Source: Chitinophagaceae bacterium (GTDB lineage Bacteria; Bacteroidota; Bacteroidia; Chitinophagales; Chitinophagaceae). From it: DNA of 64,000 bases. The stretch is taken from contig JAQBNK010000164.1 of assembly GCA_028288595.1 (NCBI GenBank), forward strand, positions 1 to 64,000, in the 5' to 3' direction. A program made the position numbers and the translations under genes. The notes under the pieces are model-generated. The model saw only the letters and a program-made list of their open reading frames with translations, did not search any database and was not told the origin of the DNA. Shown one piece after another: positions 16,667 to 25,664 of the stretch (position 1 is its first letter; every line of letters begins with the position of its first letter).

Positions 16667-19600
16667 TTAGAATCCAAGTTTCACATTAAAGCCAATGGAA
16701 CGTGTGCCGGGAAACTGACCATTCTCTCCATAAGTGTTGCTTATTTCGGACGGATCAAAATCTCTTGTTGTAGCATAGATCAACCATGGATTTCGGGCAA
16801 CAAGTGAAATAGAAGCACTTTGTATATGCTTGCTTATGCTTCCCCATTTTTGTAAAGGCAGCTTATATCCTATACTTAATTCACGCAGCTTAACAAAAGT
16901 GAGATCGTAAACAAAGTCGTCATAGACGTTCGCACTTACCATTGAATGGTAATAGGTTTGCGCATCCATGTACAAGCTTACAGGAGTTTTATTCTCAGTG
17001 ATACCCACCACTTTTACACCACCTCCATCAGCTACCGCATCCCTGATCGGGTTTTCTTTATCATTAACACCTGCAGTACGTGCCAGTAAGCCGGAATAAG
17101 AACCCCACATGTCTGACAGTGAGAAGAATTTACCACCCTGCTGGTAGTCAATATTTACATTCAGTATAAATCCTTTATAAGAGATTGAGTTTTGTACACC
17201 ACCTGTAAAATCAGGAAGTACACTACCGAACTTTTTATTTTCTTCTTTTACAAAATTTCCCGATGCATCAACTACCGGCAAACCATCTATATATTTTTTG
17301 CCGCCGCCGATAAGCATCCCCCATTGTTGTCCTACCTGGTGCACAACTAAAGGCGTTGTAATTCCCGTAAAATTTGCACCGCCGGAGACTGCGATCTGGT
17401 CAATTCCCGGAGCCAGTTCTACAACTTTATTGTCTATTACTTTTGAAAAAGCAGCATTGATCGTATACTGGAAATTTTTCGATCTTACCGGTGTTGCATT
17501 TAACTGCAGATCAAAACCTTTTTGTGCGATCTTACCTGCATTAACCAATGAAGAAGTAAAACCGCTTGCACCGTTGATCTGTACCGTTACAGGTGCATTT
17601 GTAGTATTCGCATTATAGTATGTAGCACTTATTCCTAACCTGTTTTTTAGCACACGTAGTTCCAAGCCTATTTCAGCAGTTGTTCTGATGGCACCGCTTA
17701 TGTTTGGATTGATGATCTGGTTAGGAGTAGTCATCACAAAATTTCCAGTGAACTGATCTGCACCTACACCATAGGCCAACTCCAGCTGGTAGGGACTAAT
17801 AGCCTGTGGAACTTCACCCCAGCTGGCTCTGAGCTTTCCAAAACTTAACCATGGAACAGACTGTCTTATCAAATCACTAAAGACGAAACTTGCTCCGAAA
17901 GACTTAACAAAAATATTATTCTTCTCCGCCGGCAAAGCCGAAAACCAGTCGTTTCTTAATGTGACTTCTCCGAATAACATATTTCTCCATCCCAAACTGC
18001 CTCTTGTGAAGACAGCTTTTCTTTTTTCGAGTTGTCTTGAATTAGACTGCGCAATAGCATCAATAGAATTATTCAGAGAAAAATAATCAGGGATATACAA
18101 ACCATTACGCGTATTAGCATTTAATGAGCTTTGGGTGATCTTAGTTCCTTCACCGCCGACTAAAAAGTCAATATTAAAATCAGAAATTTTCTTTACATAT
18201 GTTGCAGTCAATTCTACCCGGTCATCATTAAAGAAACTTTGCCCCGTACTATAAGCTGCTTTCTGTCCTGTTTGTGTGGCACTTGATTCCAGCAAATAAT
18301 AAGTCTTGTTTTCACCTGTAGTGCTTACATAATTCTTGCGGAAAGCGCCCCTGATCTTAATTTGATCATTTAATTTGTACGTCACATTTACATCTCCGGA
18401 CAAACGATCGCGACGTGATAAATTTTCGACATTGTCGAAGTAACTATACATATTATACCAGTAGTTGCCTTTATAAAAAGATCCCGGATCAGAAGCACTG
18501 AAGCTCGTTGGATTTGCATGGTTCCAGCTTGCCAAAGTTCCCAACGGAGACCGCATATCCCTTAACTCTTCCATGATATTCATATCTAAATTTCTATGGA
18601 ACCATTGGTTAAATGATCCTGTAGACTGATTTGAATAAGCATCATTATTTTCTGCCTGGGACCTTTGTGTTACATACGTAAGATTGGTACCAATATTAAA
18701 ATGTTCACCCAGGTCTATAGAGGCATTAGTGGCCAGCGTGTTTTTCTTAAGCCACGAATTAGGTATCAATCCTTTTACGTCAACATTTGTATATGAAAAA
18801 CGGGTATTGTAATGTTCTCCCGCGGCTCCAACGCTAATATTATTATTAGCTGTAACTCCTGTATTGTAAAAGTCTCTGCCATTGTCTGGCTGTGGCAATA
18901 ACTTAGTCGTAGTTCCGGTATATTTTGTACCGGGATACCATGAATACCATGGAATATATTCCTGTCCCACCATGCGGGGACCCCAGCTTGCATCATCCGT
19001 ATAATCATGATAGAATTTTCCGTCTAATGTTTTCCATTCATCGGGCATTCCCGCCTTCCAGGTAAACTGTATTAAATTACCAACACCACCACCGGCGTAA
19101 ACATTCTGATAGTTTGGCAGAATATAAAGCTTATCCCATTGCATGCCGGAATTCACTTCAATCCCCAATCCTTTCTGTCCTTTCTTTGCTCTTCGTGTTG
19201 TTATTACCATTACCCCGCTTGCAGCCTGTGGTCCATAAATAGCTGCTCCACTTGGGCCATTTAAAACAGTAAGATCTTCGATATCATCAGGGTTGATGTC
19301 TACCGAATTTGTTACGGTGCCATCTACTACATATAAAAGAGATGAACCTCCTAAAGCAGCTTCACCACGCAGACGAATATTCGCATCGCGGCCAAGTGCA
19401 GCAGTAGATTGTCCGCGTACCTGTATGCCTGCAACTTTACCTGCTAAAGCACTATTCAGGTTCGTCTGCCGGATCGTTGTTAATTGTTCATTGGTAACTA
19501 CCTGTGCATTTGATACCGTACTTCTTTGCGTTCGCCTTGTATTATAACCGGCAGAAACAACAACTTCGGTTAAATCTGCAACCTGGCTGGTCAACGAAAC

Positions 19601-19873
19601 GTTCACAACAGAACCTGTTCCCACACTAACTTCTTTCCTTCCATAACCCTGGCTGCTGATAACCAGTACATCACCGGATTTTGCACTGATCCGAAAATTA
19701 CCATCCTGGTTAGCGGCGGTACCGGTGTTTGTGCCCTTTAAAGTGATGGAAGCAAAAGGAACCGGAGTTCCGGCTTCGCTTGTAACTTTACCTGTTACAA
19801 CTCTCGTTTGTGAAAAGGCTAACGCAGCGCATAACATTAGCCATGTAAACATTAGAATTTTTCTCATCTGCAT
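16667..19873 (-). CDS. SusC/RagA-family TonB-linked outer-membrane transporter
   Basis: A 1068-residue TonB-dependent receptor. It starts with a signal peptide (MQMRKILMFTWLMLC, cleaved after FSQ), a carboxypeptidase-regulatory-like domain (VVTGKVTSEAGTPVPFAS, to about residue 105), a plug domain (ALAGKVAGIQVRGQST, then LYVVDGTV, DDIEDLTVLNGPSGAAIYG), and a long 22-strand-type barrel ending RSIGFNVKLGF. An ATG two codons later (19867) is equally possible as start. It heads the minus-strand unit susC-susD-DUF1735. Upstream, at 20008-20045, is a 38-base element shared with the DUF2911 gene. The substrate is unknown. Confidence 0.95.
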   Translation of the reverse strand: MQMRKILMFTWLMLCAALAFSQTRVVTGKVTSEAGTPVPFASITLKGTNTGTAANQDGNFRISAKSGDVLVISSQGYGRKEVSVGTGSVVNVSLTSQVADLTEVVVSAGYNTRRTQRSTVSNAQVVTNEQLTTIRQTNLNSALAGKVAGIQVRGQSTAALGRDANIRLRGEAALGGSSLLYVVDGTVTNSVDINPDDIEDLTVLNGPSGAAIYGPQAASGVMVITTRRAKKGQKGLGIEVNSGMQWDKLYILPNYQNVYAGGGVGNLIQFTWKAGMPDEWKTLDGKFYHDYTDDASWGPRMVGQEYIPWYSWYPGTKYTGTTTKLLPQPDNGRDFYNTGVTANNNISVGAAGEHYNTRFSYTNVDVKGLIPNSWLKKNTLATNASIDLGEHFNIGTNLTYVTQRSQAENNDAYSNQSTGSFNQWFHRNLDMNIMEELRDMRSPLGTLASWNHANPTSFSASDPGSFYKGNYWYNMYSYFDNVENLSRRDRLSGDVNVTYKLNDQIKIRGAFRKNYVSTTGENKTYYLLESSATQTGQKAAYSTGQSFFNDDRVELTATYVKKISDFNIDFLVGGEGTKITQSSLNANTRNGLYIPDYFSLNNSIDAIAQSNSRQLEKRKAVFTRGSLGWRNMLFGEVTLRNDWFSALPAEKNNIFVKSFGASFVFSDLIRQSVPWLSFGKLRASWGEVPQAISPYQLELAYGVGADQFTGNFVMTTPNQIINPNISGAIRTTAEIGLELRVLKNRLGISATYYNANTTNAPVTVQINGASGFTSSLVNAGKIAQKGFDLQLNATPVRSKNFQYTINAAFSKVIDNKVVELAPGIDQIAVSGGANFTGITTPLVVHQVGQQWGMLIGGGKKYIDGLPVVDASGNFVKEENKKFGSVLPDFTGGVQNSISYKGFILNVNIDYQQGGKFFSLSDMWGSYSGLLARTAGVNDKENPIRDAVADGGGVKVVGITENKTPVSLYMDAQTYYHSMVSANVYDDFVYDLTFVKLRELSIGYKLPLQKWGSISKHIQSASISLVARNPWLIYATTRDFDPSEISNTYGENGQFPGTRSIGFNVKLGF

Positions 19874-20007
19874 TTTTTTTAAAAGTCAATTTGGAGATTG
19901 AAGCCGCTATTTTAAACATAGCAGGCTCCGGATTATACTTAGACAACGAAGATGTTTTCCTAATAAGCGAAGACCCGTTCAGAAACAGATAAAGCATGTT
20001 TTCGCTT

Positions 20008-20045
20008 TCCTGAAACATGATAAATCAACCATGAAAAAAGCAGCA
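20008..20045. promoter_or_regulatory. Shared 38-base upstream element, copy A
   Basis: This stretch and 22722-22759 agree at 30 of 38 positions without gaps. The two conserved blocks are TCCTGAANCATGAT and ATGAAAAAAGCAGCA, separated by a variable 9-base spacer. Copy A lies about 135 bases upstream of susC. Equal block spacing in both copies suggests a protein-binding or RNA element rather than chance. Confidence 0.45.
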
Positions 20046-20061
20046 TGTTTTTAGGATAGAT

Positions 20062-20098
20062 AAAAAACAGGAAGGGAATATTGGAGTTGATATATCCC
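20062..20098 (-). terminator. Probable terminator of the TlpA-like gene
   Basis: In the minus direction an imperfect stem (GGGATAT paired with ATATTCCC, 20074-20098, with one bulge) is followed by TTTTTT (plus-strand A-run 20062-20067). It lies about 55 bases after the stop of the thioredoxin-like gene and upstream of susC. Confidence 0.45.
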
Positions 20099-20153
20099 TG
20101 TAGTAAGATTGATTAAAGGCAGATGTTATGGAAGGAGAGTTATTCGGGATTAA

Positions 20154-21314
20154 TTACTGGTGCAGCTCAGCACCAGGACTTTCTGAAAACAATTTTTCAA
20201 TCATTGCTTTAAGATCGTCGTCATGCAGATTTTTAGCGATCACTTTCCCCGAACTGTTAATTAAAACGTTTGCCGGCAGTGCCGTAACAGCATAATCAAA
20301 ACTGGCTGGCGTTTCAAATTCCCGGAAGGTTGAAACATTTATCCAGGTTCTTTTATCCCTTTCGATTGCCTGCATCCAGTAGTTTTTTTCTGAGTCAAAA
20401 CCAACCGCATATATTTCGAAACCATTTGGTTTAAACTTTTGATATAGTTCGCTAAGGAGACCGCTTTCCCTGCGACACGGGACGCACCAGCTTGCCCAGA
20501 AATCAATCAAAATATATTTTGCTTTGATTGAAGATAATGACACGATCTTTCCATTTTTATCAGGCATCTGGATCTCTGCTACTTTTCCACCAATACTATT
20601 TGACTTTAAAACTTTTACTTTTTCATTGATCTTTGCAGCAATCTGTGTATTGGGATGAGCGCTTTCGAATCGCTTAGCCAGTTGAATTAGAAAAGGAATA
20701 TTTTTTTCTCCACCCCAGCGAATCGATGTTGGGTAGATCGCCAATGAAGTGCCCATTTCATTTTTAATAAATTCGATCAGCTCATCTCTGTGTTGTTCGT
20801 AATTTTCGACCTCCAATTTTGTAAGCGCTACCAATTGCGGGTTGTTTTCAGGCAGCCCTTTTGCTTTCAACATTTTGATCTGGTTGCGTACAGAATTGAC
20901 CAGCCTGTTAAGAGATTCCTTTCTGAATTTTTCGTACGCGGAAAGTTTTTCACTATCCTCAGAGCCCGTTACCTGCAAGGGATCCGGACCATCAGCATCA
21001 CCCATAATAAAGATATCCTGGCCTTTATCAATTGCAAGCATAACCGACTTCCGATCATTTATTTTTAGCGTGTAAACATAGGGCGTTAGTTTTTTTTCAA
21101 ACTTAAAACCTCCTTTTTCATCCACAGGAATTTTCGCAATAATTCTGCTTTTTTTTCTGTTGATATCCTCTTCAAGGATAAGTTGTATTAAACCTTTCGG
21201 CAGATTTTTAATTTCACCTGAAATAATATTTTTCTGAGTTTCTTTTGCACTACACGTGATACTCAATGAAGAAAACAAAAAGATCAGCCAAATAAAAATT
21301 TTAGTTTTTGTCAT
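20154..21314 (-). CDS. TlpA-like thioredoxin-fold lipoprotein or periplasmic protein with N-terminal DUF4369
   Basis: A 386-residue secreted protein: signal peptide (MTKTKIFIWLIFLFSSLSIT, next residue Cys, so possibly a lipoprotein), a DUF4369-like beta domain (residues 28-120), a helical linker (120-240) and a thioredoxin domain (245-386) with WASWCVPC, active-site cysteines 277 and 280, and the cis-proline segment TALPANVLI. Family members reduce disulfides or carry electrons in the periplasm. It stands 93 bases downstream of the DUF2911 gene on the same strand; an operon is likely. A link to glycan uptake is only suggested by location. Confidence 0.88.
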   Translation of the reverse strand: MTKTKIFIWLIFLFSSLSITCSAKETQKNIISGEIKNLPKGLIQLILEEDINRKKSRIIAKIPVDEKGGFKFEKKLTPYVYTLKINDRKSVMLAIDKGQDIFIMGDADGPDPLQVTGSEDSEKLSAYEKFRKESLNRLVNSVRNQIKMLKAKGLPENNPQLVALTKLEVENYEQHRDELIEFIKNEMGTSLAIYPTSIRWGGEKNIPFLIQLAKRFESAHPNTQIAAKINEKVKVLKSNSIGGKVAEIQMPDKNGKIVSLSSIKAKYILIDFWASWCVPCRRESGLLSELYQKFKPNGFEIYAVGFDSEKNYWMQAIERDKRTWINVSTFREFETPASFDYAVTALPANVLINSSGKVIAKNLHDDDLKAMIEKLFSESPGAELHQ

Positions 21315-21407
21315 TATACCTGGGAATAATAAAGATAAAGGGGCCTATAATTAAAGCATGGCCCGTAGCTTTCAATAGCTATTCAGAAAGATATTTTTCC
21401 TGGAAAT

Positions 21408-22523
21408 TTAATTGATGTCTTTACCAGCTTTCAGTTTATCGATCATCGCCTGAACTGCTTGTTTGTTTGCATCGTTCGGTGCCAAGGGCAAAGCCTTATT
21501 CGCAAAATCAAGGGCTTTAGTGTAATCACCATTTGCAGATAAACCCCTCGCCATTCCCGTTAACGTTATAAATTGATTCGGATTTTTATTATAATTAAAT
21601 TCAAAAACTTCTAATGCTGCCTTTTGTTTTTTGGCATTTAAAAGTTGTCTCCCCAATTGTTGAAGCTGGCTAACATTTCCCAAAGGCAAAGCCGTTTTAA
21701 TAGCCGCCGCAGCTTCATCAGACTTACCGAGTTTATCAAGAATAGCGGCTTTAGTTGATATTGCTGCAAACGAAGTTGGATCACCCGGAAAATTCTGACC
21801 TGATGCTACCGTTGACCATTCAAGTGCTTTTTCAAGCTGATAATTATTTTGCAGCGCCCAGTTAGCAGCGATGTTTAATCCTTGTGATGTAAAGCCTGGT
21901 GGCTTTTGCGACTCGGCAACCAATGCATCAAATTGTTGTTTCAAATAATCAACTTCCACCTTGAAAGGTATCGAGAGTTTTTCCCACAAAAGCGCAACGA
22001 TAGCAGAATTAGGTGTTTGATTTAAAAACTCGTATTTGAGGTTTTCTACACTTTTTTCTATTGGCTGAGGTTTAACTTTTACACGCAGAACGTCATCTTT
22101 TTCATCATAAAAAAATGAACCCCACGCATAATATTTTCTTTAAAAAATGACCCTACTCTCCAACGGATCGTAAGCGATATATAAACCATATTTTCCTTTT
22201 GGAAGTGTCTGCCCTTCCACTTTTACATCATTATCAAATTCAATGGTAGTGGTTTCATTCGCTCCTGCACGCCATGGCGCCAGCTTATTATTTCCAAAAC
22301 CCTGGTCAATAAAACCTTTGTGCACCACCTGTCCCCATATCTTTCCTTCACGTCCATTTACTGCAGGACGATGATAGGTAATGGAAACCTGTGTAAGACC
22401 TACTTGTTCAGCCACAATTGCTTTTTTTGTGTAGCCATTAGGAACAGCTGAGTTATAAGGCAATTGTGCAAATGATGGAATGGCATACAAAATAGCTGCC
22501 AGCAGAATTAAATTAATTTTCAT
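21408..22523 (-). pseudogene. DUF2911 protein with TPR tail, interrupted by an in-frame TAA
   Basis: One continuous frame of about 371 codons has a single stop, TAA at 22142-22140, after the segment DPLESRVIF; beyond it the frame continues with RKYYAWGSFFYDEKDD, which is the expected DUF2911 sequence. Both halves are in the same phase, so this is a nonsense change and not a frameshift; a Ser codon (TCA) one base away would fit the family. The start was set at 22523, where MKINLILLAAILYAIPSFAQ forms a signal peptide; 22568 would prefix it with a non-signal stretch. The C-terminal about 170 residues have TPR-like helices (YNKNPNQFITLTGMARGL). DUF2911 function is unknown. A sequencing error remains possible. 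Confidence 0.82.
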
Positions 22524-22906
22524 GTTTCTAACCTGTTCTTTTACGATTCGATAATGTGTGAATGTCATAATTTAGGAAATCTTGTTATACCAACAAGTAT
22601 TAAGTTCGATTTTGTGTTATCAAAACACCGAAAAAAAACCTGAGCATTTGGTAATAGACAAGTAAGAAATTCCTTTTAAGAATGAAGAACGTATAGTGCT
22701 GCTTAAAACAAGCTTTTCCCCTCCTGAACCATGATTATTATGTGATGAAAAAAGCAGCAGGTATTAGAAGTGGGAATGCGTAGGTCTTAGATTTAAAACG
22801 CGGAACAGACCTGACACTGGCTGCCTAAATCAAACTACAGAAATTATTTTTGAGAGATGTATTTCAACCCAATAAATAAAGGCCCGGTATCGTCATTTAG
22901 GTATTG
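22524..22906. other. Gene-free stretch upstream of the DUF2911 gene, with shared element copy B
   Basis: No convincing gene lies in these 383 bases. They contain copy B of the 38-base element at 22722-22759 (blocks TCCTGAANCATGAT and ATGAAAAAAGCAGCA), about 200 bases before the DUF2911 start. The rest is AT-rich without clear terminator stems. Confidence 0.45.
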
Positions 22907-24220
22907 TTATTTTTTTTCTTTTGTAAACCCAAGCTTATCTAAACCGGCTTTTATTTCAGGACAGCTCATGAATAATTTCCATAACAATCCTGTGCGATAA
23001 TTTTCAATCATCACCACTATGGGACCCTGGTCTATGGCTAAATAATTTTTATTATACCAGTTTTCAGTTTCATCGTAGGCGTCGCCAAAACCGTATTCAC
23101 CCCAAAGCTGATCTTTCTTATTATTATATAAATGCCTCAGCATTTGCATAGAATATTTTGGCGTATAAGGAAATGCTGATAAAGCCGCGGTCGGACTGAT
23201 AACACCAAGATCACGGGTGGGTGAATGAGCAGCATAACCTTTAATACTATAACTGGCTGTTAATCCCCAACTGTTTTCGCCATAACCTTTATATTTTTTT
23301 GGATTATCAATACAGTATGCCCGGTTGATAAGCGTATGATTTACATTTTGCTGCCAGTAATCTGCATACTTATCTGAAAGATGGCGTGGATCTAATCCCA
23401 TGAAAGAATAATGAGTGAAGAAAAGTGGCCCACCATATTCATTGCCCAGAGTCAGTTTTATATCATAGTATGTTTTCCCGTTTACAAAGGTTTTGCCCTG
23501 GGCATATCCTTCATGATAAACTGCCGGCGCTACCGCATGTGTTGGCGAAGAAGCGGCAAGCACATAGGTAACAAGGCACTCGTTCCAGCCATGTATCTGG
23601 TGATTCATTGCCCAGCCATTATCAGGACTCCAGTGCCAGTACAAAACATTTTGTCCCTGTGTATACCAGTTCCAGTCAACATCATTCCAAAGATTATTTA
23701 TTTGTTTACGAAGTTGTTTTTCGGCTGATGAATTTTTATTAAAATATTGTCTTGCACAAAGCAATCCTTCAAAAAGAAAAGAAGTTTCAACAATATCACC
23801 GCCATTATCTTTTGCACTGAATGGAATTACCTTACCGGTTGTACCGTTTATCCAATGAGAAAAAGCCCCATGAAATCTGTCTGTTGTATCTAAAAAACTG
23901 GTGATCTTTAACAACCTCGTTACTGCATCCTTTCTTGTGATCCATTTTCTGTCTGCTGCTACAATGATCGCCATTATACCAAACCCGCTTCCGCCGGATG
24001 TTACTACTTCATCCCCGAATTTATGGGTTTGACCATCGCTTCGTTCTCTTGCTAAACCACTTACGGGATGTCCAAAATCCCAGAAGTATTTGAAGGTTTG
24101 TTTCTGAACAATATTGAGCAGGTCATTGTCAGATAAATTAGATGATGCAACTGCTCTATCCTGGCAGGTTGCACTTGCAACAAAACATAAACTAAGAAAG
24201 TAAAGGAGCGTTTTTTTCAT
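22907..24220 (-). CDS. GH144-like glucanase (glucoamylase-domain family, PF10091 type), copy 1
   Basis: A 437-residue secreted (alpha/alpha)6-type enzyme: signal peptide MKKTLLYFLSLCFVASATCQ, then IVQKQTFKYFWDFGHPVSGLARERS, TSGGSGFGIMAIIVAADR, GGDIVETSFLFEGLLCARQYF, WNECLVTYVLAASSPTHAV and a conserved tail QGPIVVMIENYRTGLLWKLF. This pattern belongs to the glucoamylase-domain family that includes the GH144 endo-beta-1,2-glucanase of Chitinophaga pinensis and exo-acting sophorohydrolases. The protein is therefore predicted to cut beta-1,2-glucan or a related beta-glucan in the periplasm. It lies 55 bases downstream of a paralogue on the same strand, within a polysaccharide-utilisation locus. 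Confidence 0.85.
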   Translation of the reverse strand: MKKTLLYFLSLCFVASATCQDRAVASSNLSDNDLLNIVQKQTFKYFWDFGHPVSGLARERSDGQTHKFGDEVVTSGGSGFGIMAIIVAADRKWITRKDAVTRLLKITSFLDTTDRFHGAFSHWINGTTGKVIPFSAKDNGGDIVETSFLFEGLLCARQYFNKNSSAEKQLRKQINNLWNDVDWNWYTQGQNVLYWHWSPDNGWAMNHQIHGWNECLVTYVLAASSPTHAVAPAVYHEGYAQGKTFVNGKTYYDIKLTLGNEYGGPLFFTHYSFMGLDPRHLSDKYADYWQQNVNHTLINRAYCIDNPKKYKGYGENSWGLTASYSIKGYAAHSPTRDLGVISPTAALSAFPYTPKYSMQMLRHLYNNKKDQLWGEYGFGDAYDETENWYNKNYLAIDQGPIVVMIENYRTGLLWKLFMSCPEIKAGLDKLGFTKEKK

Positions 24221-24275
24221 AAGTCAATTACTAAAAGGTTAATCACCCACAAGAAAAAAGTGAACTGTAATGAGG

Positions 24276-25664
24276 CTATTGCTTGTCCTTAGTAAAGCCG
24301 ATCTTGTTTAATCCAGCCTGCACTTCAGGACAACTCATAAATAATTTCCATAATAAACCCGTACGATAATTCTCTATCATAGGCGCAATGGTGCATTGAT
24401 TATTGGCGAGATAATTTCTCATCACCATATGTTCTGTTTCACTGAATCCATCATAGAAACCGTATTTACCCCATAAGCTATCACCCATATCATAATAATA
24501 ATGTTTAAGCGCTTTCATAGACTCAACAGGTGTATATGGAAAACTGCCCAACGCTGCTGAAGGAGAAATAACACCTTTATCATTTTTAAGATTGTGGGCC
24601 GAATATCCTTTTACAGAATAGCCTGCGGTAAAGCCCCAGGAATTATCGCCGTATCCTTTAAAACCTTTCGGATTTTCAACACAATAAGCGTGTTGAATTT
24701 TAGCCTGGCTCACATTTACGTTCCAGTAATTAATTCCAAATTCATCTTTAATTCCTCTCGGATCAAAACCCACATAAGAAAAGAATGTCCAGAACATCGG
24801 GCCCACATATGCTTCTCCGGTATTATGTTTTACTACCAGTGGAAATCCATAGAGTGAATTTTTATTCACGATCTCACCGCCGCGGCCAAAGCCATTATAA
24901 TATGCAGATTTAGGAATTGAATGCGTAGGGGAAGAAGCACCAAGGATATATGCCATTAAACTTTCATTATAACCTTTTAAAGGAAAGTTTTTTTCCCACC
25001 CATAATTAGGCGACCAATGCCAGAAAATAAAATCGTTATTGTTTCTATACCAGTCCCAATCCATCTCCCTCCACAACTGGTCTATTTGTTTTGCTATTGC
25101 TTTTTCCTGTTTGTTGCCATCCTTCAAAAATTGTCTTACGCATAACAATGATTCCATCATGAATGCACTTTCAACTATATCACCCCCGTCGTCCTTACTT
25201 GTCGCATTTGCGAACGGTACGGTTTCGCCGGTAACGGCACGTATCCAATGCGGCCACATACCATGATGCCTTTGTGCTTTAGTAAGAAAAGTTACGATCC
25301 TGTCGAGACGGTCAACGCCATCTTTTCTTGTAACAAAGCCTCTTTGTATTCCTACAAGAATACCAGCCACACCAAATCCTGATCCGCCAACAGTAATGAT
25401 GTCATGATCCTTTTCGGGGTTATCAAATAACAATCGTACACGTGCAAGACCGGAAGAAGGCTCAGCGCCGTTCCACATGTAATCAAAATGATGTTGCTGA
25501 ATATAGCTTAGCAGTTCATCATCATTTTTAAACTTCATTTTTCTTGCTTTCCCGGGCGCATTAATATCGGTTGAATCTTTCACAACCAATTTTACCTGGC
25601 TTTCCCCGAAGCTGGCTATCAGTAAAAAAACAAGCAGCATTGAAACTCTCATTGGTGTATTCAT
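24276..25664 (-). CDS. GH144-like glucanase (PF10091 type), copy 2
   Basis: A 462-residue paralogue of the next gene downstream, with signal peptide (MNTPMRVSMLLVFLLIASFG) and the same landmarks: YIQQHHFDYMWNGAEPSSGLAR, VGGSGFGVAGILVGIQRG, DDGGDIVESAFMMESLLCVRQF, YNESLMAYILGASSPTHSI and MIENYRTGLLWKLFMSCPEV. The two probably have complementary action (endo and exo, or different chain lengths), which sequence alone cannot assign. The start codon overlaps the stop of the preceding DNRLRE-type gene by four bases (ATGA), so translation is coupled. Confidence 0.86.
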   Translation of the reverse strand: MNTPMRVSMLLVFLLIASFGESQVKLVVKDSTDINAPGKARKMKFKNDDELLSYIQQHHFDYMWNGAEPSSGLARVRLLFDNPEKDHDIITVGGSGFGVAGILVGIQRGFVTRKDGVDRLDRIVTFLTKAQRHHGMWPHWIRAVTGETVPFANATSKDDGGDIVESAFMMESLLCVRQFLKDGNKQEKAIAKQIDQLWREMDWDWYRNNNDFIFWHWSPNYGWEKNFPLKGYNESLMAYILGASSPTHSIPKSAYYNGFGRGGEIVNKNSLYGFPLVVKHNTGEAYVGPMFWTFFSYVGFDPRGIKDEFGINYWNVNVSQAKIQHAYCVENPKGFKGYGDNSWGFTAGYSVKGYSAHNLKNDKGVISPSAALGSFPYTPVESMKALKHYYYDMGDSLWGKYGFYDGFSETEHMVMRNYLANNQCTIAPMIENYRTGLLWKLFMSCPEVQAGLNKIGFTKDKQ

